From the NCBI GenBank assembly GCA_013214245.1, contig JABSQE010000011.1:1-64000 (forward strand): a stretch of DNA of 64,000 nt, written 5' to 3'. Source of the stretch: Hyphomicrobiaceae bacterium (GTDB lineage Bacteria > Pseudomonadota > Alphaproteobacteria > Rhizobiales > Hyphomicrobiaceae). The translations under genes and the position numbers were made by a program. Numbering within the stretch: position 1 is the first letter of the stretch; each line of letters begins with the position of its first letter. This document shows, piece by piece, positions 44,683-54,383 of the stretch. Under the pieces are notes generated by a model. The model saw only the letters and a list, made by a program, of their open reading frames with translations, was not told the origin of the DNA and ran no database searches.

Positions 44683-46056
44683 ATGCCAAAGCATCTTGAA
44701 TTTGTGAGTAATGACCCAGCTTTATTAGCAAATGAAAGTAGGTTGCGACTACAAACTATCGTTCGATTGCGATGGTTTGCTATTCTAGGGCAGTTATTTA
44801 CTGTCAGTACAGTGTATTTTGGCTTAAGGTTTGACTTACCAATCGGCTTCTGCCTTTTGACAATTGCAGCTTCAGCTTGGCTTAACATTTTCCTAGGTGT
44901 CAACTATACACTTCGCCATCGCCTAAGTGCTCGTTTTGCATCCTTTCTTTTGGCATACGACATTATGCAATTAGCCATATTATTATTTCTTACTGGCGGT
45001 ATTAATAATCCATTTACTTTGCTTATTATCGCGCCGATTACCGTCTCGGCAGCAACGCTTCCAGGGCGTAATACAATTATTCTGGGAGCAACGGCTTTAG
45101 CATTGACTTCTTTCTTATTTTTCTTTCATCTGCCCCTACCATGGAGTGAGGGAGAAAATCCGCTATTTTCAAACGTTTACCTTTTTGGTTTTTTGGTAGC
45201 TATTATTGCTTGTAAGACTTTTCTTGCAGTTTACGCGTGGCGCTTATCTCACGAGGCTAGAAAAATGTCTGCGGCATTAACAGCAACTGAGTTGGTTTTA
45301 GCTCGCGAGCAGCAATTGCACGCTCTTGACGGGTTGGCAGCAGCTGCGGCTCATGAATTGGGAACACCACTTGGAACAATTGTACTTGTCGCTAAGGAGC
45401 TAGGTAAAACATTGCCGGGTGATAGTTCGTTATCAGAGGATCTAGATCTTATGCGAAGTCAAGCAGAACGGTGTCGTGATATTTTAAAAAAATTAACTCA
45501 TCAACCTAGCGGTCAAGACCCCATGCATTTGCATGTGACACTTAGTCAGATTATTAATGAAGCTGCTGGTCCACATCGCAATAACGAAATTCGTATAACT
45601 TATCAGCTTGCTCCAAATGAATATGCCGTTAATAGGTCTGAGCCACATGGTGAGCGAAATCCAGGCCTCATTTATGGCTTGGGTAATCTTATTGAAAATG
45701 CAGTCAGCTTTGCTCATAACGAGGTTATTATTCGAGCTAATTGGGGTGGTGGTAAAGTTGTTATTGAGATCATCGATGATGGACATGGTTTTTCGCCGGA
45801 TGTAATTGATCATATCGGCGAGCCCTACGTTACAACAAGATCTTCTAATAGAGGTAATTCTACTCAAACAGGCTTGGGCTTGGGCTTGTTTATAGCAAAA
45901 ACTCTCTTAGAGCGCACGGGTGCTGTTCTCGAATTTGACAATCGTTCCTTGCCTCATCACGGTGCGGTTATCAAAATGACGTGGCCACGCGGGCTATTTG
46001 AAGCAAAGCCTGTGCTTAATGCGATTTCAAGCGCTTCAGAAAGTAAAGACTGTTAA
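44683..46056 (+). CDS. regB: Redox sensor histidine kinase RegB/PrrB/ActS
   Basis: Membrane kinase sensing quinone pool and redox state, controlling RegA. The 457 residues have six N-terminal membrane helices, including the quinone-binding heptapeptide GGINNPF at about residue 104, then the H-box AAAAHELGTPLGT with phospho-acceptor His224, and the redox Cys264 in QAERCRDIL, equivalent to Cys265 of the Rhodobacter protein. The ATPase domain has NLIENAVSFA, IIDDGHGFSPDV and TGLGLGLFIAKTLLERTGA. regA follows after 81 bases. senC, often next to regA in purple bacteria, is not here. Confidence 0.94.
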   Translation: MPKHLEFVSNDPALLANESRLRLQTIVRLRWFAILGQLFTVSTVYFGLRFDLPIGFCLLTIAASAWLNIFLGVNYTLRHRLSARFASFLLAYDIMQLAILLFLTGGINNPFTLLIIAPITVSAATLPGRNTIILGATALALTSFLFFFHLPLPWSEGENPLFSNVYLFGFLVAIIACKTFLAVYAWRLSHEARKMSAALTATELVLAREQQLHALDGLAAAAAHELGTPLGTIVLVAKELGKTLPGDSSLSEDLDLMRSQAERCRDILKKLTHQPSGQDPMHLHVTLSQIINEAAGPHRNNEIRITYQLAPNEYAVNRSEPHGERNPGLIYGLGNLIENAVSFAHNEVIIRANWGGGKVVIEIIDDGHGFSPDVIDHIGEPYVTTRSSNRGNSTQTGLGLGLFIAKTLLERTGAVLEFDNRSLPHHGAVIKMTWPRGLFEAKPVLNAISSASESKDC

Positions 46057-46137
46057 CATTTTGTTCGAAACACAACAGTGATAATTTGGGTTTTAAAGTA
46101 GATGAGACTACCACAAAAATTTTAACGGAGATAAACT

Positions 46138-46701
46138 GTGGAAGACGATTATTCATTCAGCCAGGAAGAGTTACCTGAAGACGTTTCACTGGTAATCGTT
46201 GACGATGATGCACCTTTTCTTCAACGCCTTACACGAGCTATGGAGCAACGCGGGTTTGAGGTTCGATCAGCCTCATCGATTAACGAGAGCATGTCTTTTA
46301 TAAGAGAGACCCCCCCCGCATTCGCTGTTGTCGATATGCGCCTGGAGGATGGTAACGGTCTTGATGTTATTGCCGAACTATCTCGTGTTCGGCCTGATGC
46401 GCGCGCGATTGTTCTTACAGGTTATGGCAACATCGCAACAGCAGTGTCGGCAGTGAAACTCGGTGCTATAGATTATCTTGCGAAACCAGCCGATGCCGAC
46501 GAAGTGACTGATGCACTCTTGGCACCGCCTAACGCTATGGCTCCACCTCCAGAAAATCCTATGTCAGCTGATCGCGTTCGCTGGGAGCACATTCAGAGGG
46601 TTTATGAGCTTTGTAATCGTAACGTATCGGAAACGGCAAGGCGTCTAAATATGCACCGTAGGACTTTGCAGAGAATACTTGCTAAACGTGCTCCACGCTG
46701 A
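46138..46701 (+). CDS. regA: Redox response regulator RegA/PrrA/ActR
   Basis: DNA-binding partner of RegB, regulating respiration, carbon and nitrogen metabolism in alphaproteobacteria. The 187-residue product starts at GTG behind GGAG. The receiver domain has the acidic pair VIVDDDAPF, the phospho-acceptor Asp66 in FAVVDMRLEDGNG, TGYGNIATAV and YLAKPADADE. A Pro-rich linker (APPNAMAPPPENP) leads to a Fis-type helix-turn-helix (NVSETARRLNMHRRTLQRILAKR), nearly identical across the family. Confidence 0.95.
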   Translation: MEDDYSFSQEELPEDVSLVIVDDDAPFLQRLTRAMEQRGFEVRSASSINESMSFIRETPPAFAVVDMRLEDGNGLDVIAELSRVRPDARAIVLTGYGNIATAVSAVKLGAIDYLAKPADADEVTDALLAPPNAMAPPPENPMSADRVRWEHIQRVYELCNRNVSETARRLNMHRRTLQRILAKRAPR

Positions 46702-47138
46702 TGACAGTTCATTATTCATGCTTGGATCTACTATACATTTGGCTTAGTTTTTGTTGTTTAGTATTTCCACTTTAGGCTTGCGCTATAATGTAAATTGCGT
46801 TTTTTTATTTCATTTATTAATGAAGTGTAACACATAGCATTATGGTTATTTGCTACTTGAATTTTTATTTAACTGCGTTAAAATGGTAGCTAACATAATT
46901 GTTTTTCAAACATGGCAATTGCGTTAAGGTTGCTTCTTTCGTAGGTTTTGTTTGTAAATTGTCCGCTCGTCACAAGTTATAATCATATTTCTAATTAGCT
47001 TTGATGCTCTTTGAATGCAGATAAATTAATCGCAACAATTTAATTATTCTATATTATGAAGTAATATATGAAATATGTATAATGTTTGCATAATTAGATT
47101 AGCACAGTTTATTATGGATACAAGCTAGGGGTGAGATT
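46702..47138. other. Gene-free interval between regA and rsfS
   Basis: About 435 bases, AT-rich. No senC relic could be read. AGGGG at 47127 serves rsfS. Confidence 0.45.
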
Positions 47139-47567
47139 GTGACGACAGAAGGTTTTATGAATTACAGGTCAAGTCTTGAGCCTGCTTCGCTGGCTAAAGA
47201 TACAATATCGCTCACTATACAAATTAAAAAGTGGCTAGAAAAAGATAAAGCTTTCGATATTGTTATTATTAGTCTGAAGGAGAAATCTGCAATATGTGAC
47301 TACATGATAATTGCCTCTGCAAGGTCAACTAGACATGTAAATTCTGTTTCAAATGATCTTCGTTTGAAAGTAAAAAAACTATTAAGTAAAGATATCCGTG
47401 TAGAAGGACATAAGGCTTGCGACTGGGTTATCATTGATGCTGGCGATATAGTAATTAATATATTTCGTCCTGAGGTGCGTGAATTTTATAATCTTGAGAG
47501 AATGTGGCAGGAAGATCATGACCCAGAAGGTCAATCTTCTGGTCAGTATAATGACATGAACAAATGA
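47139..47567 (+). CDS. rsfS: Ribosomal silencing factor RsfS
   Basis: Binds ribosomal protein L14 and blocks subunit joining when nutrients are scarce. The 142-residue product starts at GTG (AGGGGTGAG upstream). Family motifs are AFDIVIISLKEKSAICDYMIIASARSTRHVNSVSNDL, then VEGHKACDWVIIDAGDIVINIFRPEVREFYNLERMW. Usually downstream of nadD in alphaproteobacteria; here nadD lies on the opposite strand after ldt, so the block has been broken. rlmH follows after 41 bases. Confidence 0.93.
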   Translation: MTTEGFMNYRSSLEPASLAKDTISLTIQIKKWLEKDKAFDIVIISLKEKSAICDYMIIASARSTRHVNSVSNDLRLKVKKLLSKDIRVEGHKACDWVIIDAGDIVINIFRPEVREFYNLERMWQEDHDPEGQSSGQYNDMNK

Positions 47568-47608
47568 CGCGTCTTATGATTTAGATTATATTTCTAGAAA
47601 TCTATAAT

Positions 47609-48088
47609 ATGTTTCTTAAAATTATTTGTGTTGGTCGCTTAAAAAATGATTTAGAACGTAAAATTTTCAAGCGATATGAAAAACTTATTACTTACATTGC
47701 CCCTAAAGTTGGTTTTAGTTCAATAAAGCTTACTGAACTATCTGAGTCAAGAAGTAAAAAAACTATAGTTCGTAAAACAGAAGAGGCGCAGCTAATACTA
47801 AAAAAATGCCATCGAAACGCGCATTTGGTGTGTCTAGATCAACATGGTTTATCAATGAATAGCGTGCAATTTGCCGAATGGATTGGTGAACTAAGACATG
47901 AGAGTGCCCACGAGATTTGTTTTTTGATCGGTGGCCCAGACGGTCATGGTGATCTTGTTAAAGAAGCAACTAAAACCAACCTAGCCCTTAGTCCTATGAC
48001 TCTTTCACATGGCCTTGCTCGTGTTGTTCTTAGTGAACAGTTATACCGCGCCTGCACTATTTTGGCGAAACACCCTTACCATCGTTGA
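47609..48088 (+). CDS. rlmH: 23S rRNA (pseudouridine1915-N3)-methyltransferase
   Basis: SPOUT methyltransferase acting on helix 69 of 23S rRNA in assembled 70S ribosomes. Full length at 159 residues. The knotted SAM site reads CFLIGGPDGHG, and the C-terminus LSHGLARVVLSEQLYRACTILAKHPYHR is almost invariant across the family. Second gene of an rsfS-rlmH pair, the normal order. Confidence 0.96.
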   Translation: MFLKIICVGRLKNDLERKIFKRYEKLITYIAPKVGFSSIKLTELSESRSKKTIVRKTEEAQLILKKCHRNAHLVCLDQHGLSMNSVQFAEWIGELRHESAHEICFLIGGPDGHGDLVKEATKTNLALSPMTLSHGLARVVLSEQLYRACTILAKHPYHR

Positions 48089-48225
48089 TAAATAGCAAGC
48101 ATTAATGCAAATTTTACTGTTGTACTTATATAAATACTAATTCTTTTCTAGAAAAGCGATAGATTTTTAAAAAGGTGAAGGTTTTCTAACTTCGTATCAA
48201 AATTATTTCGTAACTGGAAATCTCC

Positions 48226-48834
48226 ATGTATATAAGATTAACACAAGTGCTTTTTCAATTATTGTTAATGTTGGTTTGGACAGTTTTATTTATATCTACT
48301 TCTAAATCAATAGGTTATTTAGAAACCAATACTTCTAAGCCAAGCTACGAGTTTATAGATAGTTTGCAGAATGTAGATAAAAAAAACGCATACCTTGTAA
48401 ATTTTTCTAAGCGCATAGAGACTGGAAAAATAGTCGTTAGCTTTTCCGATAGACGTTTGTATTATGTTTTTAGTCGTGGACATGCAATTAGCTATCCGAT
48501 TTCTGCTCCACGCAAGGATAGTCGTTGGCATGGCATCTTGAGAATCTCTCGTAAACGTGTCAATCCACCTTGGACGCCAACATCTGAAATGCGGGCTGAA
48601 AATCCGAGATTGCCAGATTTTGTTTCTGGTGGACATCCGCGTAATCCACTCGGAAATCGAGCTTTGTATCTCGGCTCCAGCCTTTATCGAATCCACGGTA
48701 CAGACTCCCCGTCAAGCATAGGTCGATCCATTTCTAAGGGTTGCATTCGAATGCACAACAGGCATATTGCTGATCTGTACAATCGCGTCCATGTCGGTTC
48801 GCAAGTTATAGTGACATGGAAAAGTTATAAATAA
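48226..48834 (+). CDS. L,D-transpeptidase (YkuD domain)
   Basis: Periplasmic enzyme cross-linking peptidoglycan or attaching lipoproteins. The 202-residue product has an N-terminal hydrophobic anchor (LFQLLLMLVWTVLFIS) and a YkuD domain with the catalytic motif YRIHGTDSPSSIGRSISKGCIRMHN: His at about 155 and the nucleophile Cys at about 173. The first part (KIVVSFSDRRLYYVFSRGHAISYPIS) is the usual domain entry, and WTPTSEMRAENPRLPDFVSGGHPRNPLG is typical of the alphaproteobacterial ErfK-like branch. Convergent with nadD. Confidence 0.93.
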   Translation: MYIRLTQVLFQLLLMLVWTVLFISTSKSIGYLETNTSKPSYEFIDSLQNVDKKNAYLVNFSKRIETGKIVVSFSDRRLYYVFSRGHAISYPISAPRKDSRWHGILRISRKRVNPPWTPTSEMRAENPRLPDFVSGGHPRNPLGNRALYLGSSLYRIHGTDSPSSIGRSISKGCIRMHNRHIADLYNRVHVGSQVIVTWKSYK

Positions 48835-48906
48835 TTTTTGTAATTTTCAATTATATCGTCTCAAAAGCGGTTTTAAAACTTATTTAGAGCCTAGATACCT
48901 TATAGC

Positions 48907-49575
48907 CTAAGAGGTTTTATTCATAAGCATGCCGCCTCGCTTCATTCTAATTATCGTTGAGGAAAGAACGGATTGCTTTCCTGTCAAAAATGTCCAAACT
49001 GGCGGTTGCTTCGCCATCAAAACCTGCGATTTGAATTCTGGTATGTAATAACGTGCCATTAATTTAGCAGTTTGGCCTGCTAGAGATTGTAGATGCCAGC
49101 CAGGCCTACCAACAACTGCGATTGGTACTTTACGAACTATACCTTCCCAATCATGCCACATATGAAAAGTAGCTAGATTGTCTGCCCCCATAAGCCACAC
49201 AAACTTAACAGCAGGATAGCGCTGTTTCAGGAAGGATATAGTCACCGTTGAATAAGGAGTGGATAAATTACCTTCAAAAGATGTAGCCTTTATTTTTGGA
49301 TGTGAAGCTAATGTCCTGCAAAGGTCTACACGATTTTTAAATAATTCTAGTTCATGGTGGGATTTGAGTGGATTACCAGGACTAACTATCCACCAGACAG
49401 CATCCAATCCTAGTCGGCGATAAACGGTATTGCTAATTAATATATGTGCAGCATGCGGTGGGTTGAAAGATCCTCCTAAAAGTCCAATACGTTGGCCCGC
49501 AAAAGCTAATGGTGGTTTTGCCTTGAGTGTTCCAAACTTAGTTGAATAAGATTTGTACAAGATATTGCGGGTCAT
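48907..49575 (-). CDS. nadD: Nicotinate-nucleotide adenylyltransferase
   Basis: Converts nicotinate mononucleotide and ATP to deamido-NAD in NAD synthesis. The 222 residues contain the nucleotidyltransferase motif IGLLGGSFNPPHAAHILIS, the middle FVWLMGADNLATFHMWHDWEGI and the C-terminal SVLSSTIIRMKRGG (ISSTxIR-like). Follows proA on the minus strand by 25 bases, as in the standard alphaproteobacterial proB-proA-nadD order. Confidence 0.93.
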   Translation of the reverse strand: MTRNILYKSYSTKFGTLKAKPPLAFAGQRIGLLGGSFNPPHAAHILISNTVYRRLGLDAVWWIVSPGNPLKSHHELELFKNRVDLCRTLASHPKIKATSFEGNLSTPYSTVTISFLKQRYPAVKFVWLMGADNLATFHMWHDWEGIVRKVPIAVVGRPGWHLQSLAGQTAKLMARYYIPEFKSQVLMAKQPPVWTFLTGKQSVLSSTIIRMKRGGMLMNKTS

Positions 49576-49600
49576 TGATTTTAACTTTATCTAGCTATTA

Positions 49601-50887
49601 CTATTCTAATCGGATCTGACCTGAACCACGAACGACATATTTAAAACTTGTCAATTGTTCAACACCAACTGGCCCGCGAGCATGCATCTTACCTGTTGCA
49701 ATTCCAATTTCTGCACCCATTCCGAATTCACCACCATCTGCAAACTGCGTAGAGGCGTTGTGTAATACGATTGCAGAATCGACTTTTTTGAGAAATAGTT
49801 CGGCTGTTTTGTAGCACTCAGTAAGAATGCAATCGGTGTGTCGCGAACCGTATTGAGCGATGTGCATTATTGCCTCGTTAACACCATTCACGGTTTTAAC
49901 CGAAATGATTTTATCTAAGTACTCCGTTCCCCAATCGTCAAGATTGGCATGCTTTACACGATCGTCAATGGCGAGCACGGTCTCATCACCACGCACTTCG
50001 CATCCTGAATCTATCAAAGTCTTAATTATAACTGAGCGGCAATTGTATGGTGTCTCTTTATCAATAAGTAATGTTTCGGCGGCCCCACAAATTCCGGTGC
50101 GGCGCATTTTAGAATTTATTACTACAGGTAATGCACTCTCGATGTCGGCTTCGCGATCCCAATAGATATGGCATATGCCTTGAAGGTGTGCGAATACTGG
50201 TATTCGAGCTTCTTTTTGTACACGGCTCACAAGATTCTTGCCACCCCGTGGTATTATTACATCGATTGCACCATTTAATCCACGTAACATTTCTCCAACT
50301 GCAGAGCGATCTGTTGTTGGCACAAGTTGAATGCTGTGATCTGGTAATCCTGATATCTTTAAACCTAATGCGAGACATCTTTGTATAGCTCGGCAGGACC
50401 AAACGCTGGCAGAGCCACAACGTAAAATGCAGGCATTTCCTGACTTCAAGCAAAGTCCGCCAGCATCCGACGTGACGTTAGGGCGGCTTTCATATATGAT
50501 GCCAATAGTACCAATAGGTGTGCGTACACGTTCAAATTTAAGCTGATTGGGACGTTCCCATTTATCGCAAGTGATGCCTATTGGATCATCGAGCTTTGCT
50601 ATTGTTACTAAACCAGAGGCGATACTCTCAATTCTTTTTTTGTCTAATTTTAGCCGGTCAATAAAAGAAGCTGACAAACCTTTTTTGTGAGCTGTGTCTA
50701 AGTCGAGTTTATTTGCTTCAATGATCGTATCTGATGAATCAAGTAGAATTTCTGCCATAGAAAGAAGAGCGGTGTTTTTTTGTTTGCTAGAGGCAGTAGC
50801 CAAAATCTCGGCAGCGATTCTAGCGTTCTCTCCAATAGAGTTCATGACACTTTTAGTTTTGCCAGAAAGTTGTTCAGAATTATTCAT
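49601..50887 (-). CDS. proA: Gamma-glutamyl phosphate reductase
   Basis: NADPH-dependent reduction of glutamyl-5-phosphate, the second step of proline synthesis. The 428 residues have the aldehyde-dehydrogenase-like fold: IGIIYESRPNVTSDAGGLCLKSGNACILR, IIPRGGKNLV, the catalytic Cys in MRRTGICGAAETLLID, and FADGGEFGMGAEIGIATGKMHARGPVGVEQLTSFKY. Start and stop of proB overlap by four bases, indicating coupled translation. Confidence 0.95.
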   Translation of the reverse strand: MNNSEQLSGKTKSVMNSIGENARIAAEILATASSKQKNTALLSMAEILLDSSDTIIEANKLDLDTAHKKGLSASFIDRLKLDKKRIESIASGLVTIAKLDDPIGITCDKWERPNQLKFERVRTPIGTIGIIYESRPNVTSDAGGLCLKSGNACILRCGSASVWSCRAIQRCLALGLKISGLPDHSIQLVPTTDRSAVGEMLRGLNGAIDVIIPRGGKNLVSRVQKEARIPVFAHLQGICHIYWDREADIESALPVVINSKMRRTGICGAAETLLIDKETPYNCRSVIIKTLIDSGCEVRGDETVLAIDDRVKHANLDDWGTEYLDKIISVKTVNGVNEAIMHIAQYGSRHTDCILTECYKTAELFLKKVDSAIVLHNASTQFADGGEFGMGAEIGIATGKMHARGPVGVEQLTSFKYVVRGSGQIRLE

Positions 50888-52047
50888 TTTACACTCTTTC
50901 TCATAAGAGCCATATCATCTCGATGGATCAGTTCTGAGCGTCCATTGTAGCCAAGAATCCCAACAATTTCAGTTGACTTCTTTCCAAGAATACGTTTTGC
51001 GTCTATATTCGAATATGCGATAAGCCCACGCCCTAATTCTACACCAGCGATGCTTTTTATTACGACAACATCTCCTCGATCAAAACATCCTTCTATACGC
51101 TTAACTCCAGCTGGCAAAAGGCTTCTTCCTTCTAACAAAGCGCGCTCGGCTCCTTTATCGATATGAATGTATCCTGCATGTTTAAGTAAGCCAGAAATCC
51201 AACGTTTTTTGGTCGTTACAGGATCAGATTGAGCTATGAACCATGTGCATGGACCACCTTCACTTAATACTTTGAGTGGTCGCAACACACGACCGCTAGA
51301 AATAACCATATGAGTACCAGCTGCTAGAGCAATTTTAGCTGCTTCGAGTTTGGTAACCATACCGCCTCTAGCAATGGTATTTCCTGAACAGCCCGCCATA
51401 GCCTCAATTTCCGGGGTAATTTCACGGACTTCATCAATTCTGCATGATGATTGTCCTACATAGGATGGGGACGTGTATAATCCATCGATATCGGAGAGTA
51501 GGACAAGGCAATCAGCACCTATTATATTCGCCACACGAGCGGATAAGCGATCGTTGTCACCATAGCGAATCTCGGTTGTAGCAACCGTATCGTTCTCATT
51601 TACGATAGGCACTACACCACGATCTAGTAATGCCTCTATTGTGCAACGCGCGTTTAGATATCGTCGCCGCTCTTCAGTGTCATCTAGAGTTAGCAAAATT
51701 TGTGCTGCTACCATACCGCGTTGATGAAAAACATCCTGATACGCATGTGCTAGGCTAATTTGGCCAACTGCTGCTGCGGCCTGACTGTAATCTAATTCTA
51801 ATGGACCCGGAGGTAGACCAATCAAGTTGCGGCCTAAAGCAATTGAACCTGAGGATACTACCACAACATCCTTATGCTGGGCTCGAAGCTTTAAAATTTC
51901 ATCAGTAATAGAATTGAGCCATGCTAATTTAAGCTTTCCGTTATTGCAGTCAACAAGGAGTGCTGATCCAATTTTTATAACAATACGTCGAGCTTCTGTC
52001 CATTCAAGGCGAGGTATATTAGCTTTGATGTTATGTGTATCAATCAT
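50884..52047 (-). CDS. proB: Glutamate 5-kinase
   Basis: Phosphorylates glutamate, the first and feedback-controlled step of proline synthesis. The 387 residues (ATG at 52047; a TTG one codon upstream is the alternative) comprise an amino acid kinase domain (RIVIKIGSALLVD, VSSGSIALGR, VPIVNENDTV, RFGDND-like RYGDNDRLSA, GGMVTKLEAAKIA) and a C-terminal PUA domain (GAERALLEGRSLLPAGVKRIEGCFDRGDVVVI). obgE, normally next upstream, is missing. Confidence 0.95.
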   Translation of the reverse strand: MIDTHNIKANIPRLEWTEARRIVIKIGSALLVDCNNGKLKLAWLNSITDEILKLRAQHKDVVVVSSGSIALGRNLIGLPPGPLELDYSQAAAAVGQISLAHAYQDVFHQRGMVAAQILLTLDDTEERRRYLNARCTIEALLDRGVVPIVNENDTVATTEIRYGDNDRLSARVANIIGADCLVLLSDIDGLYTSPSYVGQSSCRIDEVREITPEIEAMAGCSGNTIARGGMVTKLEAAKIALAAGTHMVISSGRVLRPLKVLSEGGPCTWFIAQSDPVTTKKRWISGLLKHAGYIHIDKGAERALLEGRSLLPAGVKRIEGCFDRGDVVVIKSIAGVELGRGLIAYSNIDAKRILGKKSTEIVGILGYNGRSELIHRDDMALMRKSVK

Positions 52048-52659
52048 CAATTATTCTGCTAGAAAAATGATTCAAGTTATCAATGGTGCAGGAATGCATC
52101 ATAGCCGTGCAGTGATATGTGTAGCATCAAGATTTATTACTAAAAAGCTGGTTATCTTAGCTGTCAACTCAATAAAACAAGTAACCCATACGTTTCTATT
52201 ATTTAACAGCACTTAAAAATCAGTTTTGGTTGAGTTTAGCTCCTAAATGAATATTAATTATTTTAATTTATTGTATTTAAAGTGAAAATAATGCTCCAAA
52301 TTTTAACCACTAAAAGATAGCAGATTTCCATAATATCAAGAGGTTATGTATGCTTAACTGTTAGTAGTAAGCTGTTGCGATTAATTCACGCATTTGTCAA
52401 ATGTTTTTGATTTTAGCTTGAATAGCACACACGCGTATTGTAATTCAAAATGCTTTTCATATATCGCGCGAATTTTCTCTTTTTAAAACGTTTATGAAAC
52501 TCGTCCAGAAATTTTATCAACAAACAGTGTTATCACTACTAATTTACAGTACGTTTTCTCTTATCCATTGTGATATCAAGCTTTGAAACTATAATTATGT
52601 GGAATATGTAAGTTCGGTGGGTTTTAAGCAATGAGACTTGGTTAGATAGTTAAGAGTTG
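52048..52659. other. Gene-free interval upstream of proB
   Basis: About 610 bases. The site usually occupied by obgE, rpmA or rplU holds no readable remains of them. AT-rich; presumably contains the proB promoter and the end of the pheA transcript. Confidence 0.45.
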
Positions 52660-53535
52660 TTATTTACACAATTCTGAACTATTGCTGATTATTGTCCGTT
52701 TAGGACAAGCTTTGTATGTGCCTAACATTTTAAACTCTACTGTGGAACTAGAAAGATCCTTAAGTGCAAGTTTGACGTTATAGTCGCTAGGATGGCCCTC
52801 AATATCAACGTAAAACATAGTCGCGTTGAAGGATCTTCCTACTTGATAACTTTCCAATTTAGTCATGTTAACTCCGTTACTAGCAAATCCACCTAAAGCC
52901 TTGTAAAGCGCAGAAGGCACGTTTCGAATACGGAAAATAAACGTAGTTATATACGGCTTTCCATCTGGGCTTGAGTCATCAGAATTCATCGCCAGTATTA
53001 TAAAGCGCGTGACGTTGTAGTTTTTGTCTTCGACACTTCGTTCAAGAATATTAAGACCATAAATATCAGCGGCTATTTCAGGTGCAAGGGCTGCTTTAGA
53101 CAAATCATTCCATTCAGCAACCTGGCGAGCAGCTCCAGCCGTATCACCGGAAATATGCGCTGTTGCTTTCAGTCTACGAATTACCTGACGGCATTGTCCC
53201 AAGGCATGGACGTGGCTGTAAATGTCAGAGATTTTATCAAGAGATGTACCGTAGGGTGCCATAAGATGCAGATGTACAGCGAAGAACAGTTCGCCAATAA
53301 TCTGCAAATTTGCATTTGGTAAAAGTAAATGTACGTCAGCTACACGGCCAGCTAGCGTGTTTTCAATAGGGATCATAGCACAGTGGGCATCACCCGACTT
53401 CACTGCAAGAGCTGCATCCTCAAAGGTGGCACATGCGAGAGGTTTCAGGTCAGGAAACATCTCGATACACGCGACGTACGAATTAGCACCAGTTTCACCT
53501 TGATAAGCTATTTTCTTATTAAGTAATTTAGCCAT
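52660..53535 (-). CDS. pheA: Prephenate dehydratase
   Basis: Converts prephenate to phenylpyruvate for phenylalanine. Monofunctional type without chorismate mutase, 291 residues from the ATG at 53535 (GGTGAG upstream; a GTG three codons earlier is possible). Catalytic-domain motifs are IAYQGETGANSYVA, AMIPIENTLAGRVADVH, HALGQCRQVI, and the essential Thr-Arg-Phe in NYNVTRFIIL. A C-terminal ACT domain (TTFIFRIRNVPSALYKALGGFASNGVNMTKLESYQVG) has ESYQ where many others have ESRP, the alphaproteobacterial variant. Follows kdsB on the same strand. Confidence 0.94.
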   Translation of the reverse strand: MAKLLNKKIAYQGETGANSYVACIEMFPDLKPLACATFEDAALAVKSGDAHCAMIPIENTLAGRVADVHLLLPNANLQIIGELFFAVHLHLMAPYGTSLDKISDIYSHVHALGQCRQVIRRLKATAHISGDTAGAARQVAEWNDLSKAALAPEIAADIYGLNILERSVEDKNYNVTRFIILAMNSDDSSPDGKPYITTFIFRIRNVPSALYKALGGFASNGVNMTKLESYQVGRSFNATMFYVDIEGHPSDYNVKLALKDLSSSTVEFKMLGTYKACPKRTIISNSSELCK

Positions 53536-53636
53536 CCATCTCACCAGATATTTTGTAATTCCCTATCAATGTGTTAAAAAAATTATATTGTTAGAGTAAA
53601 TCCATGAACTTTTAATGAATTTTAATAATTATCATT

Positions 53637-54383
53637 TCATCGTGGATGAGAAAAAATCTCTCTCACATGTTCAAGATCAGCTTGTGTATCAATGCTTAAT
53701 GGAATTGTGTTAGTTATCGCAACATCGATCCGCATACCGTTTTCTAAGGCTCGCAATTGTTCAAGATTTTCACGTAATTCAAGTGTTGAAGGTTTAAACA
53801 TAGAAAATCGTTTTAAAGCTTTGCGTTTATAGGCATAGATTCCGATGTGATGATATAATGATCCCTTTCCATAAGGGGCTGTTGCACGAGTAAAATAGAG
53901 TGCTCTGAGTGTGTTTTGTATGCTGGTTCCACAGGTGGTTCCAACGACTTTTACAACATTTGATGTGGTGTTTTCGCGTTTAAATGTTATTTCAGACGCC
54001 AGTGTAGCTATATCCACTGCGGAATCCTTTAAAGGGGATAAACAGGAAGCAATAAGCGGAGGGTCAAAAACTGGCAGATCACCTTGCAGGTTAACCACAA
54101 TTTTCGCTTGTGAATCCGGATCAATTTTATTAACGGCTTCAAAAACGCGATCAGTTCCTGAGGTATGTCTTTCTGATGTGACAACCACTTCTCCACCCGC
54201 AGCACTGATAACTTTGGCAATAGCTTCAGTATCCGTTGCCACCACAACACGACCAACATTAGAAGCCGTTGCTCTTCGCCAGACGTGTACTATCATGGGT
54301 TCTCCATGTATATCAAGTAGAGGTTTGTTTGGTAGTCTGGTTGCTTTCATGCGTGCGGGAATAATAATTAAGATTTTGTTCAT
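53637..54383 (-). CDS. kdsB: 3-deoxy-manno-octulosonate cytidylyltransferase
   Basis: Activates Kdo as CMP-Kdo for the inner core of lipopolysaccharide, so the cell still builds LPS. From the ATG at 54383 (AGGA eight bases upstream) it is 248 residues. Motifs are IIIPARMKATRLPNKPLLDI, VVVATDTEAI, VVNLQGDLPVFDP, ATLASEI and YHHIGIYAYKRKAL. The frame runs 11 codons further upstream. Divergent from the cytochrome c gene, a layout found in Rhizobiales. Confidence 0.94.
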   Translation of the reverse strand: MNKILIIIPARMKATRLPNKPLLDIHGEPMIVHVWRRATASNVGRVVVATDTEAIAKVISAAGGEVVVTSERHTSGTDRVFEAVNKIDPDSQAKIVVNLQGDLPVFDPPLIASCLSPLKDSAVDIATLASEITFKRENTTSNVVKVVGTTCGTSIQNTLRALYFTRATAPYGKGSLYHHIGIYAYKRKALKRFSMFKPSTLELRENLEQLRALENGMRIDVAITNTIPLSIDTQADLEHVREIFSHPR

